Shown: positions 43,665 to 53,679 of the stretch, piece after piece
How the letters are laid out: the number at the start of each line of letters is the position of its first letter
How positions within the stretch are numbered: the stretch's first letter is position 1
From: Phytophthora hibernalis
Taxonomy: Eukaryota > Oomycota > Peronosporomycetes > Peronosporales > Peronosporaceae
DNA length: 64,000 nucleotides
Assembly (NCBI GenBank): GCA_012656075.1
Contig: JAAKBF010000400.1
Span: 1 to 64,000 of the forward strand
Direction: 5' to 3'
Notes under the pieces: generated by a model
Told to the model about the DNA's origin: nothing
Database searches by the model: none
Seen by the model: the letters and a program-made list of their open reading frames with translations, nothing else
Made by a program: the position numbers and the translations under genes

Positions 43665-44323
43665 GCTAAGGTCGAATTTTGCTAAGTGCCTCAATACATG
43701 TTTTAATTTGCGGACTGCCACGTTTCCCCATGTTTCCATGTTTTGACTCGAAACCTATCCTGGTGCATCTTCTTCCAGGTTTGGCCATGTTGTTGACTTG
43801 AGCGTTGGCCGCCGTTCAAGTCAGGAATATAGTTTTAGAACATGATCTAAACAAGGTTATCCGAATCCGACATTCCGACATCTCAATCAGTCTTGAATTT
43901 GCAGCTCGTACTGCCAATATGTTTCTACAGGTTTCCCCACTTGTCAAAACATGCTAGCAATATATTACGATGCTGCTGTAATCTATCCGTCATTTATATT
44001 TATTCCCACGTTTGCCCATGTTTCACCGCTTCATGGGCATTGGGCATGTTTATTTCCCCTCACCCTGTTTGGACACATGGGCGGTATCGCCAGCCAAAAA
44101 TAAATAGTAAAACCTCCGCCAAAGATTTGTGCAGATACGCTTTAGGATTCCATTCACGATTTCTGTAAATTTCTCGAGAGAATCATGTGGAGATCATTGA
44201 ACGAGTTTAGCATGTGTGAAATACTACTGGTACCCGATATGCTGTAGCGATATTGGTACGAAATCTTACACCCCGCAAACGCGTTGGCTCTCGCGTAGCT
44301 TCACTGGGTTGTGAAGATCAACC

Positions 44324-44815
44324 TTAAAATCTGTGGTCAGTAACAAGCGGCATCTGTGTCACTCTAGCATCACGTGGTGTCACGACTGGGCCACTACGAC
44401 TAAGGTTGGCTGCTCCTCCTCTTCGTTGATAGACACAGGTATCAGTATGTTGGCACTCTGAGTATGATCGGCTCCCTCGAGCATTTAACGAGGTCTGACT
44501 GGCTGGAAACATGGACTGCAGTGTTGCTGGCAGCAGGCGGTCGGATGACGTCTCGAGGCTACAGAGAGCCAAGTCCCAAACAGACTGCTTCTTAGCCTCA
44601 TACATACACACCAGACAGAAACGAAACGCGCACTGCTGGACGAAAGCTCCGTCAGCGAGAAACGCGTCTTTGGCTGCAACGATCTCCTTGGTAACGGTAT
44701 CTGCTTCCTCGGTCAACGCGTCTTGTTCTTCTTGAGATCCACATGAGGAAACGAATTTGGCGGCAGCGTGAACTTCATCGTCTTGCTCCCAGAAGTCAAA
44801 AGTGGATGTGGTTGA
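44324..44815 (-). CDS. passenger open frame inside MULE-2
   Basis: A minus-strand frame between the Ulp1 end and the right TIR, open from about 44815 to a stop at 44324 (about 160 codons; first ATG at about 44716). It reads FWEQDDEVHAAAKFVSSCGS, DTVTKEIVAAKDAFLADGAF and RFCLVCMYEAKKQSVWDLAL, plausible helical protein. It is opposite in orientation to the transposase and inside the TIRs. It may be an element-encoded second gene or a captured host fragment. No domain recognised. Confidence 0.4.
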   Translation of the reverse strand, partial: STTSTFDFWEQDDEVHAAAKFVSSCGSQEEQDALTEEADTVTKEIVAAKDAFLADGAFVQQCAFRFCLVCMYEAKKQSVWDLALCSLETSSDRLLPATLQSMFPASQTSLNARGSRSYSECQHTDTCVYQRRGGAANLSRSGPVVTPRDARVTQMPLVTDHRF

Positions 44816-44825
44816 TCATTTTATT

Positions 44826-44941
44826 ATTTATTTCTACCACCCCTAAAATATACTTCGATGTATTCTTCAATCGGATTTTAAATTTCGTTTGGGCCGTTTT
44901 TGGTAAGTGAGTCACACCTCGATCTCCCTAACTCGATCTCC
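44826..44941 (-). repeat. MULE-2 right terminal inverted repeat
   Basis: Ends with CTCGATCTCCCTAACTCGAT, then CTCC, the inverse of the left TIR start. It also carries TTTGGGCCGTTTTTGGT and TACCACCCCT. Confidence 0.85.
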
Positions 44942-45360
44942 ATAGATTTCCCCGCAGAGGATGGTCTTGGGAATATAATACGCAAGGTGAGTAGTTTACA
45001 GCTATGTGTACGCTGTATAGGAAGGCTTTTCATAGAGCACAAGCGAACAACAAATCAAATCTCTTCCTGAAGGCGTGCTCTATACGAATGATTGTATTTC
45101 GTATGGCATTTCAGTATGCAATTATAACATACATATGCTTTCCTATATTTAGGATTGACTCGATTGTGTTACCCCGGACTAGGTTTACCAAAAATCTCTA
45201 ACTACCACGTAATCTGTGCAAATTTGGTTTGTCATGTTGAGACCAAAATCCTTATAAAATACAGTAATCCAAATACTAGAGCTGCTACAACAGCCGATCA
45301 GATGCCAGCCTACTTTTCCTCGGCCCCTTCGGCAACGACCACACGGAAGTTGCTCTGAAA
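44942..45360. other. intergenic, nothing recognised
   Basis: AT-rich spacer between MULE-2 and MULE-3. No gene recognised. Confidence 0.4.
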
Positions 45361-45365
45361 CTTAA

Positions 45366-45746
45366 TTACCTTGTGCAGGTAATGCGCATGTATGCAACGA
45401 CTCCGTAAAGCGAGACACTCCAATAATCGTCCCACTTCTCAGGAGTTGCTCCAAACAGTAGTAATTCCAGCACCACTAAACTCCACAGCCCGCAAGACGA
45501 GCTGTCTTTCTGCTCGCATCCAGTAATTACGTCGATCTTAAGCTGGTCCGTCATATCCAGCACCGGCTCCACGACCGTCCGCACCGCGTTCTTCAGTGTG
45601 GTGGTGGTGATGTTGATCTTCAATTGCATGGGATCGAAAAAGGAAGCACTGTTTCCCACAAACGTCGACCACGACTGCACCCCAGTGGTGACCAACGTTG
45701 ACGACGCTGATAACGCTCTTGTTACCAGTGGCTGTCACCCCATTAT
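45366..45746 (-). pseudogene. MULE-3 Ulp1-like domain, catalytic half
   Basis: Reads NKSVISVVNVGHHWGAVVVD, then after a one-base shift near 45650 FFDPMQLKIN, and finally CEQKDSSSCGLWSLVVLELL: His, Asp, Gln and Cys of the C48 family in order. It is directly interrupted upstream by copia-1 at 45747. The missing N-terminal part of the domain continues at 51291 on the far side of the retrotransposon. Confidence 0.75.
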
Positions 45747-46005
45747 TGTTGTCTTGGCCGAAGTTGTATGTATGAAAAACCGTCAGACGGAGCGGCAAAT
45801 TCAAAACTGAGTGCCGTCCCCAGCTCTTCATCCGGTTGGGTTCTCTTTTACTTTGTTGGCCTTGGTTGCCACTCAATAACATCTCTTAATTAAGCTCAGT
45901 ATACTTATATTAATACCAAGTTCTAACCAATTGGCATCTGTTTCTAACTAAGATGAGAAACCAGATTTGTTTACCAAAAGTTGGTACTTAACCTTAACTA
46001 TAACA
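45747..46005 (-). repeat. copia-1 3' LTR
   Basis: 259 bp, TGTTGTCTTGG at one end and AACTATAACA at the other. I count 8 differences from the other LTR, about 97% identity. Confidence 0.95.
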
Positions 46006-46528
46006 CTCCCACAAAAGAGACGCACAACCGATACGCACAACCGATACGCTCAAGAGATACTTGCTTCGAACTAGCAAAATCTACTCTATAGGATCTCTTT
46101 GCATACGTCTTATGTATATATAGTTAGCTTAACACCAGCATTATCATGCATGGAGAGCCGGGGCTGCAAAAACTATTTGGCATACCCTTTTGACCTATTT
46201 TGACCCATTTAATCGACACTCATGTCACACTCATCAAAAAGTGGCTTATACGTTTTACGTAGTAATCTCTTATCAATGCAGTCCTAGAAACTTGTTGACT
46301 TATTCGCATAACTTCCATCGGGGCTGCAAAACGTAGCTCTTGTCTGACAGTCTTATTGTACCTAAACTGATCTTGTGATGGGCAACTCTTACAAATCAAA
46401 TGAAAGTGTTAAGTCAGTTTATTAACACGATTTGAAGTGCCACGTTATCGACGTCGTCTACGAAGAGGAGGGGTATGAGAGACTTAGCTTGCCTGCGTAT
46501 TTCCTTTGCAGTTGTTGGCTTCAAGATT

Positions 46529-47790
46529 TCACCCCCATAAGCTCTCGTAGCTTGCAGAATTGTACTTGGGCAGTGCCTTTGTCAGTGCATCTGCTACCAT
46601 ATCTTTGGTATTACAGTACGTAATGTCGATACGATCTCTTTCATATGTTACGGGCATATAAGTATCTCGTCTCTATATGCTTAGTCGACGAATGACTAGC
46701 AGGATTCTTAACTATACTTATTGCTGCTGTATTGTCGCACCAACAATAAATTGGCTGCTTTTGTTGCCATCCTAGTTCCTTTAAGCGCAGCCATAACCAT
46801 TCGCTTTCCTCTACACCCTCACTTACGGCAACTAATTCAGCCTGTGCAGTGTGCAAACTGACCATATCTTGTCTACAACTCTTCCAAGAGACACAGGCAT
46901 CAGTGAGTATTGACACGTAACCCGTAACTGATTTACGATCCTCATTAGCATTTGCGAAGCTCACATCTGTGTATAGTTCATAAACTACCTCTTTGTTAGT
47001 TCCTTCATATACTAACCCATACATCGATGTTCCTTTCAGATACTTAGTACTCTCTGTGCAGCTCTCCAATGAGACTTATTATAACAAGAGATGAATTTAC
47101 TTAATTCTCTTACAGCATTTGCAATATCAGGTCTAGTTCCTCTAACCATATACATGAGAGAGCCTACCAGCCCAAGGTAGTCATACGGCTGTGCTGCAAT
47201 AGCTTCAGTGCTGAGATTTGTCTCTTTTTCTAATGTAATACTTGCTGCTTGAGGAGTATCTACTATTGAGTAGTCCATCATATCAAACTTTTCTAGCAAG
47301 TCTAGAATATACTTATGTTGCGATAGGCTGAGTTGCTTACGCGCTCTATCTCTTCTGATCTCCATTTTCAACAGATAATGGACCTCTCCAAGGTCCTTCA
47401 TTTTAAAGCGTTCTGACAACTTTGCCTTAATTTCATTTACAGCTGATAGCCTTGAGCCAGCAATGGTTAAGTCATCAACATATACACATATTAAGACGAC
47501 GTCGGTTACTTCATTAACCTCCCACTTTTTCTTGTACGAACAGTATTCCTTTTTGCATCGAGAAAAACCTAATGACTCCAAAAAGGTGTGAAGCACCCTG
47601 TACCAAATTCGTGGCGCCTGTTTTAGTCCATATAGGCTCTTTATTAGTTTACAGACTTTGCCATTATGACGTTGCCTATATCCAAGGGTGGAACCATATA
47701 TATTTCCTCTAATAGTTCCCCATTTAGAAACGCAATTGACACATCCATTTGGTGGATTTGGAAATCCTCTATTGCCGCAATTACGAGCAC
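46529..47790 (-). pseudogene. copia-1 reverse transcriptase and RNase H
   Basis: Three minus-strand frames carry the RT/RNase H module: QMDVSIAFLNGELLEEIYM (about 47740), the active-site LICVYVDDLTIAGSRL (about 47470), MKDLGEVHYLLKMEI, GLVGSLMYMVRGTRPD, then RNase H with LYTDVSFANANEDRKSVTGY, AQAELVAVSEGVEESEW and the tail DMVADALTKALPKYN, ending at TGA 46529-46531. Frame changes lie near 47600 and 47050. The RNase H start has DVSF where many relatives have DADWA, so the first catalytic Asp is retained but the second is replaced. Confidence 0.85.
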
Positions 47791-47795
47791 TAATT

Positions 47796-49476
47796 TCAAT
47801 GACTCATATCATATCGGGTTACCGGTGAGAATATCTCGCCGTAGTCAACACCAAATTGCTGTGTATTTCCCATTACCACTAGTCGCGCTTTAAATCGTTC
47901 TACAGATCCATCTGCATGATATTTTACATCTAAAACCCAGTGACAGCGTAATGCCTTGCGTCCTTCGGGTAGATCAACCATTTCCATGTCTTATTTTCTA
48001 AGAGGTCCTGATACTCAACTTCTAATGCACCAAGCCATGATTCCCGGTATGGCCCTGCTAATGCCGCTTTTAGTGATTTCGGAATTGGGATACGAGTCCT
48101 GCTAACTGTGACCCCTAAAATTGGGTTTATTGTTACTTCATATCCACTTAGTGTTGGGCTTCGTCGCCTCTTACGAAATGCACGTGGCTTATCGTGGTGT
48201 TCCACACAGCTAATATCCTTGTGTGTGTTTATTAACATGTCGGTTGAAGTTGACCTTTCTGCAACCTGAGACGACTCGTCACAATGACTAACATCCGACT
48301 TCTCATCCTCGTCACACTGAGTGACATCAGCTCCCACAGGTCCCACGGCCCCCACACTTGGAGTTAGCAGGTCTTTAGACGGGTTATCTTTTCCACTTAT
48401 GCACGCTCTTATATCTTCCTTTTCTTTAGAGGTTAGCGCATGGTTCCTGTTTGGAAACGACCTGGCTACCACAGCCGACTGATCGACTGTATCAAACTTA
48501 ACACTTCGAGCTACCAATAATACATTGTTGACAGTATCTAGCAGTCTGTAGCCCTTATAATCGTTTGCAAGACCGAGGAACTTGCATTCTAAACCTCTTG
48601 AGCTCAATTTCGTATCCTTTCTCTTAGTATTTGGGATATGAGCATAACATACACTTCCCCATATTTGAAGTATATTGCCATCCGGCTTTTTACCATGTAA
48701 TGCTTCGTAGGGCGAAGTGTTTCCAAGCCTAAAAGTTGGAATTCTATTCGACACTTCAACGGCGTATTTTATTGCCTCTGGCCACCAGTGTGCTGGCATA
48801 GCCGCTGTTAGAAGTGAACTTCTTACTTGTCTCATTAATGTCTGATGGCAGCGCTCCGCGCTCCCATTCTCTTCTTGACATTCTACATTTGATTTCTCAA
48901 AACTGATACCTTTCGACTGCAGAAATGTCCTCATCTTTTGATTGACAAACTCTGTACCGCCATCACTTCTTATCCTCTTTATTTCATAGTGATGCTGTTT
49001 TTGTAGTAGCAGTATAAGGTTAGCCTCATGACTGTAAACTTCTTTGTAGACCTCATCACAAATAGCCACTTGTACGACGTTGCATCGTCCACAATTGCTA
49101 ACGTGTACTGATAACCATATCCACCATAGTTACCGTTTACTTTCATCTTTCCCATAGTGTCCATGTGCAAAGTGTGCAATGGCTGCTTAGACTGTGTCCC
49201 TAATATATTTCTATATGACATACGTGTCGAGTTTGCAACTTCGCAAGTCGCACAGAAGAAAGGAATATCTTTTAGCTCATTATGAGGTATGTGAGGAATT
49301 CCTTCAACTAACTCATTAGAAAATATTGCTAAAAGTCTGGCCCTGTGAACGTGGCCTAGTCTAAGATGCCATTTTTGCATCAACGCAACCTTTTGTGCCT
49401 CTGTAAAGCTCTTACTTACGGCTTGCACCTTAATCTGCCTGGAAGAGGGTAGGTAATACACCGCCCCCTTTTGCAC
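47796..49476 (-). pseudogene. copia-1 integrase and RT start
   Basis: The GAG-pre-integrase zinc region HLRLGHVHRARLL with FFCATCEV gives the HHCC finger. The integrase core follows: LHTLHMDTMGKM and LAIVDDATSYKWLF (first Asp pair), RSDGGTEFVNQKMR (second Asp) and ECQEENGSAERCHQTL (Glu). The C-terminal part has YRLLDTVNNVLLVARSVKFD, an acidic linker and the start of RT (HWVLDVKYHADGSVERFKAR). A frame change at about 49020 lies inside the core. It acts to insert the cDNA; this copy is broken. Confidence 0.85.
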
Positions 49477-49556
49477 ACAGCAGCAAATAAAAGCTGTCCT
49501 TTCTTATTGAAGAAATACAAAAACTCCCCATCCTGACATTGAATGTGATTATACCC

Positions 49557-51013
49557 TTACTTAGCGAGATGACAAGCACTAATTAAATTGCTCCCACATT
49601 CCTTGTCAAACGCAATGTTCTTAATCTTTAGACCGATAGACTTATTGAAAGGACTTGCAACATGCATTTGTATTGAGCCAGTTAGAGAGGTTTCTGATGT
49701 GCTACCGTTACCATACTCAAACCTATTCCTCGAACTTTTGTGTAGCGATTTGAACCAGCCTTTGTCTGGGCTTATTCCAAATCCAGCTCCTGTATCAACA
49801 ATCCACAGATCATCCGTAACTGTTAATCGACGTAACCAACTCAAATAAGTACCATATCGTTTACTCACCGAGGTGTCGATTTCACCAAAGCTCTTCAAAC
49901 AGCCGTCGTCGCCATCTTCCGAATCAGCTTTCTCCGAAGCCGAAAGGCTGAATTCTTCTTCCATTTCGACATCCGTTGGCGGTTCATGCGTCCTTTGCTT
50001 CTTGGCTACCCGCTGCACCGTAACAATTTTCTTGGGATAGCTTGAGGCCCGTTTGGATTGTTGAGCATCCATATTCGTGCGGAAGAGCCGTCCACCTTCA
50101 CGATTGGGGTCGCGGTCGGCCTTCATGCGCTCGCATTGAACCTTCGGATGTCCTTTCTTGAAGCAATAAAAGCACCCCTGGTCCTGAACGTAGGTGCTTC
50201 CGTCCGATTTGTGCTTCTTCGAGTCGTAACCGCGCGCCGCACGGTCACTCTTGACGTTATTGATTCGCGTCACCGACGTCGCATCACCAGAACTGGTGAT
50301 CATCTTCTTGGACCTGTCACCGAAGAGCTTGTTCAACACGATATCCACTCTTTCAGCGCTGAACGCTTCCTTCGAAAGCTCAATTGACGACGCCCAGATT
50401 TCACTAAGAAGCTGCGCAAAAACTTGCACGCACATCATCGTCTCTGTCAGCATCTCCTTACCGAGGAGCTTCTTGAACTTCCGGTTCATTTCGTTCCGCG
50501 CTTGGTTCAGCAGCGAGAACAGAGTCATGGTGTCTTACCAATTCGAGTTGAGAATCCGATTCCAACGGTTCGTCAAAGACACCAATCCTCCAGCGTCATC
50601 GAGCGCGAACTTGCGCTCGATATGCTGCCAAATGACGCACACCTCCACGTTCCTCACATCGTCTGGCAAGGACGACAGGAAAGAATTTGGGAGGGTCGAA
50701 TTAAGGACGTGACGCATTGCTGCATCCGCCTTGCGCCATACCATGATCTCCCTGCACAACCCCAATTGCTCATCAGGAGGAGCTGCCATCACGTCTACAT
50801 CCGTCAGACGTGGCGGCGTGGACTCCAGGAAGTCAACATGCCAACCTTCGGCTCCCATTGATCGGTTTCGAGAAGCCGATTCTCGACGTCCAGGTCCAAC
50901 TGGGCCACGTGCGTGAGCAGCTTGTCTTTCCAAGTAGCATACTCAATTTGTCGGCCTGAGAACTTTTCAAGGCCGACGTGCACGGTCTTCTCTTGCTTGA
51001 TCAAGACACTCAT
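49557..51013 (-). pseudogene. copia-1 gag and protease
   Basis: Starts at ATG 51013 (MSVLIKQEKTVHVGLEKFSG). Gag continues through 50933-50535 (LPDDVRNVEVCVIWQHIERK) and 50528-49557. The zinc knuckle is CFYCFKKGHPKVQC (about 50180-50140). The aspartic prot­ease motif is LWIVDTGAGFGIS (about 49805). Frame changes fall near 50850 and 50530. Confidence 0.85.
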
Positions 51014-51031
51014 CCGAAGTATCTGAAATAT

Positions 51032-51290
51032 TGTTGTCTTGGCCGAAGTTGTATGTATGAATAACCGTCAGACGGAGCGGCAAATTCAAAAGTGTGTGCC
51101 GTCCCCAGCTCTTCATCCGGTTGGGTTCTCTTTTACTTTGTTGGCCTTGGTTGTCACTCAATAACATCTCTTAATTAAGCTCAGTATACTTATAGTAATA
51201 CCAAGTTCTAACCAATTGGCATCTGTTTCTAACTAAGATTAGAAACCAGATTTGTTTACCAAAAGTTTGTACTTAACCTTAACTACAACA
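51032..51290 (-). repeat. copia-1 5' LTR
   Basis: 259 bp, same ends as the 3' LTR (TGTTGTCTTGG / AACTACAACA). Gag begins 19 bp downstream on the minus strand. Confidence 0.95.
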
Positions 51291-52735
51291 CCCACATGAC
51301 CGAGCGAGACTGATCCGCTGCTCCGTCGTTTCAAAATCTTGGAACCGAGGATTGATGATGCCAACATCTTGGTACATTTCCCGGATCATGAAAACAGCTC
51401 CGATGATGGAGACAGAGTGGAGCCACAGGTTCTCACGGAAAGCCAAGAACTCGCTACCAAATTGAGCATGCTTCCTAATATACCACCGACTCAGGTTGAG
51501 ATCCTCGACTGCGTTTTTGTGATCAATCTGTTCACACATTCAGCACGAATATCAGTTTTGTACATCTTCGGTTAACTTTCGGTTGCAACGATTTCACACC
51601 TTTGTGATGTCCTGGATGTCCTTGAACGACTCATCGAGGCCATCCACTTTGAACTCCACTTTGTCAATCCAGTCTACTGTTAGCTGTACCAAATTGAAGT
51701 TGCTCTTGGCGGTCACGACTGCTTCCATCAACTATAACTGTTCGTACGTCGTGCAGCCATAATCTTCCCAGAACACTTCGTAAGTAAATCGAGATTATCC
51801 GTTTCCTCAATGGCTTGATCGCGACTCTTATCCACTGAGACTGTGGAATTGCTTTGATGACAGGGTGCTGCTGGACGACAGTGTATCTACGCACCACCAG
51901 CGCTCCATTGCTTTGGACAGGTGGCAAATCCAACCTGTTCACCAGAGGCATCGCCGTTCATCCAGTGTAGGGCCCGGTAAGAATTTCTATGTGACACAGC
52001 TTGACAGCTCTCGCTTTCTTCCTTTCCCGAATGCACGTCATGATCTGCTTTGCATCCATCATCTCCTTTCTGGACTCGTCCTTCTTTTCGGCACGTCTCT
52101 ACATGCCTCTCATCTTTGGCGGCGAGGCAAATACAATAGGAGCGTTGGCGCCAACTTCCAGCATGATGTTTTCTTTCGTAGGGGAGGCCAGGGCTGGAAT
52201 CGGAGACTTCACGGCATCTTCAGTTATTGGAGACGCTGGCATCGGAGCTTTCGCGGTAACTTCTGCTATGGGCGGCGGTGGTGCGGAATGTTCATCAGGA
52301 ACGCTAGGCACCGCAAACGACAGTTGTGACATTGTCACGCTGTCCGGTAGAGATATTTGAGAAAGACTGGGAAATCCTCTACAATTGCCCACTACGTCCC
52401 GCCCTGTGCACTCTTCTAACTTACCGGTGTGGAGAACAGCATGGAAATCTTGTACCGAGGTCATCGCTGACCGGTACGTACTCGACGGCTGGATATAGAT
52501 GACGTCGTTGATCTTTTCGTAATCTGCTTGCTGTGGCTGTACTTTGTGTCGCGACCAACCAGCGGGAGGGATCGTATGAACGGGCAGTTAACGCGATTCA
52601 GGCCTCCAGGAATAACATCGCCATCATCAATGTTGTTATCCGGACGGTGCACAATCCATCTTGATGAAAACGTTCGCATGGGCGGGATGACAGTCTCGTA
52701 GTTTGACTTGCATGACGCATAAGCCTGCAAGTGCC
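51291..52735 (-). pseudogene. MULE-3 post-SWIM region, linker and start of Ulp1
   Basis: Minus-strand order: ETVIPPMRTFSSRWIVHR (about 52690), DDGDVIPGGLNRVNCPFIRS, YEKINDVIYIQPSSTYRS (about 52510), then the Pro-rich linker of frame 52464-52099 (SAPPPPIAEVTAKAPMPASP). At 51540-51291 the upstream part of a Ulp1 fold appears (ENLWLHSVSIIGAVFMIREM, YQDVGIINPRFQDF), ending at LARSCG where copia-1 begins. Frames shift several times. The region 51560-51950 in between has no recognisable motif. Confidence 0.65.
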
Positions 52736-53675
52736 GGTCAAGGACTTGCTCCGTCCACTCAAGACCTCCAAGGCGTAAACCATAGTCAATAGTTTCTCGT
52801 AGGTACCAAAGACCACGCTTTGCGGCTCGCCAGTGCGTTAGACCAGGACTCTCCAAGAACTGGCTGCATTCGCGAACGAGATACGCCAAGTCGGGGCGCG
52901 TCCCCAACATCAAATACATCAGACTTCCGATTACGGACCGATACGGCTTGCTCTCCATAAGTTTACGTTCATCTTGCTCTGTTGGACACATTGCTTTGGT
53001 CAATTTTAAGCCTGGAGTACCTGGTGTCTTGCATCCATTGCACTCGGCCATCCCAAATCTTTGCAATACAGCTTCTCCATACTTCCTTTGTCCGATGAAT
53101 ATGGTTCTATCTTCACGATTTCGGGTTATCTCCCAGCCCAAAATGAAGTGCAGCTCACCAAGGTCCTTCATCTCGAACCGGGAGCAGAACATTCTATTCA
53201 TCTGCTTGATAAGATTCATCGTGGAAGCAAAGAGAATCAATTCATCCACATAGAGAGGGATAAAAACTAGTTGACCATCAATCACTTTGACATCAACACA
53301 AGCCTCCGACTTCAACATCGTAAAGCCTTGCTCCTCCAGAAATGCTTTCAGCAACTGAAACCACACTCGTGGTGCTTGTTTCAGGCCATAAAGGCTTTTC
53401 AACAGGTGACAGATAAAGCTTTCCTTGCCCGGGACAGCATAGCCTTCCGGCTGCTCCATGAAGACCTCTACGTCAATCGTCCCGTTCAAAAACGCTGTCG
53501 TCACGTCCGTTAGGTGGACTTCGTAGTCCCAAATTGCGGCCAAAGTCAACAGAACTCGCAATGTCTCGAGACGAACCACAGGCGAGTAGACCTCCAGATA
53601 ATCTACTCCATATATCTGCATGAAACCCTTTATCACAAGTCTCGCTTTGAATCGATCTATCTCCTCTGTTGCCAA
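52735..53675 (-). pseudogene. copia-2 reverse transcriptase
   Basis: A single open frame: RFKARLVIKGFMQIYGVDYL, LTDVTTAFLNGTIDVEVFME, KSLYGLKQAPRVWFQLL, FIPLYVDELILFAS, MKDLGELHFILGWEITRN, SLMYLMLGTRPDLAYLV, and the RNase H approach WTEQVLDRHLQAYA. The catalytic box reads YVDE where YVDD is expected, so the second catalytic Asp is replaced by Glu. Confidence 0.9.
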
Positions 53676-53679
53676 ATAC

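Larger units (their letters stand above)
40210..44060. repeat. dispersed CCATGTTT words in MULE-2 non-coding segments
   Basis: The word CCATGTTT (or CATGTTTT) recurs in clusters at 40219-40242, 40806-40829, 42098-42166, 43168-43280, 43697-43740 and 43998-44050. These are the leader, two introns and the 3' flank of the Ulp1 frame. Spacing is irregular, so this is not a tandem repeat or CRISPR. I see no such clusters inside the transposase or peptidase exons. Confidence 0.75.
40082..44941 (+). mobile_element. MULE-2, Mutator-like element with TIRs and Ulp1
   Basis: A 4.86-kb element bounded by terminal inverted repeats. The left TIR 40082-40173 begins GGAGATCGAG, TTTGGGAGATCGAGGT, and contains ACCAAAAACGGCCCAAA and AGGGGTGGTA; all recur reverse-complemented in the right TIR 44826-44941. 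Inside are, in order, a 5' leader, a transposase of FAR1-DDE-SWIM type, a Ulp1 peptidase domain (all plus strand), and a passenger open frame on the minus strand. I see no convincing 9-bp target duplication. Single-base shifts and two in-frame stops mean this copy is probably non-autonomous as read. Confidence 0.85.
45747..51290 (-). mobile_element. copia-1, LTR retrotransposon
   Basis: A 5,544-bp Ty1/copia element on the minus strand with two 259-bp LTRs and all domains in copia order: gag with CCHC knuckle, protease, integrase, reverse transcriptase, RNase H. A purine-rich GTGGGAG tract precedes the 3' LTR (minus strand, plus coordinates 46006-46012). Frames are broken in gag, between protease and integrase, and within RT. 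I see no 5-bp target duplication (flanks ATTAT and CCCAC). It is inserted in the Ulp1 domain of MULE-3. Confidence 0.9.

Noticed and set aside
40210..44060. CCATGTTT clusters as a CRISPR array or satellite
   Set aside because: Spacing is irregular, the word is only 8 bp, and this is a eukaryotic transposon.
40070..44955. A 9-bp target duplication for MULE-2
   Set aside because: Flanks CGCATAGCA and ATAGATTTC share only ATAG and do not form a direct repeat.
45742..51295. A 5-bp target duplication for copia-1
   Set aside because: The bases beside the LTRs (ATTAT on one side, CCCAC on the other) do not match. The continuity of the Ulp1 gene across the element still supports insertion.
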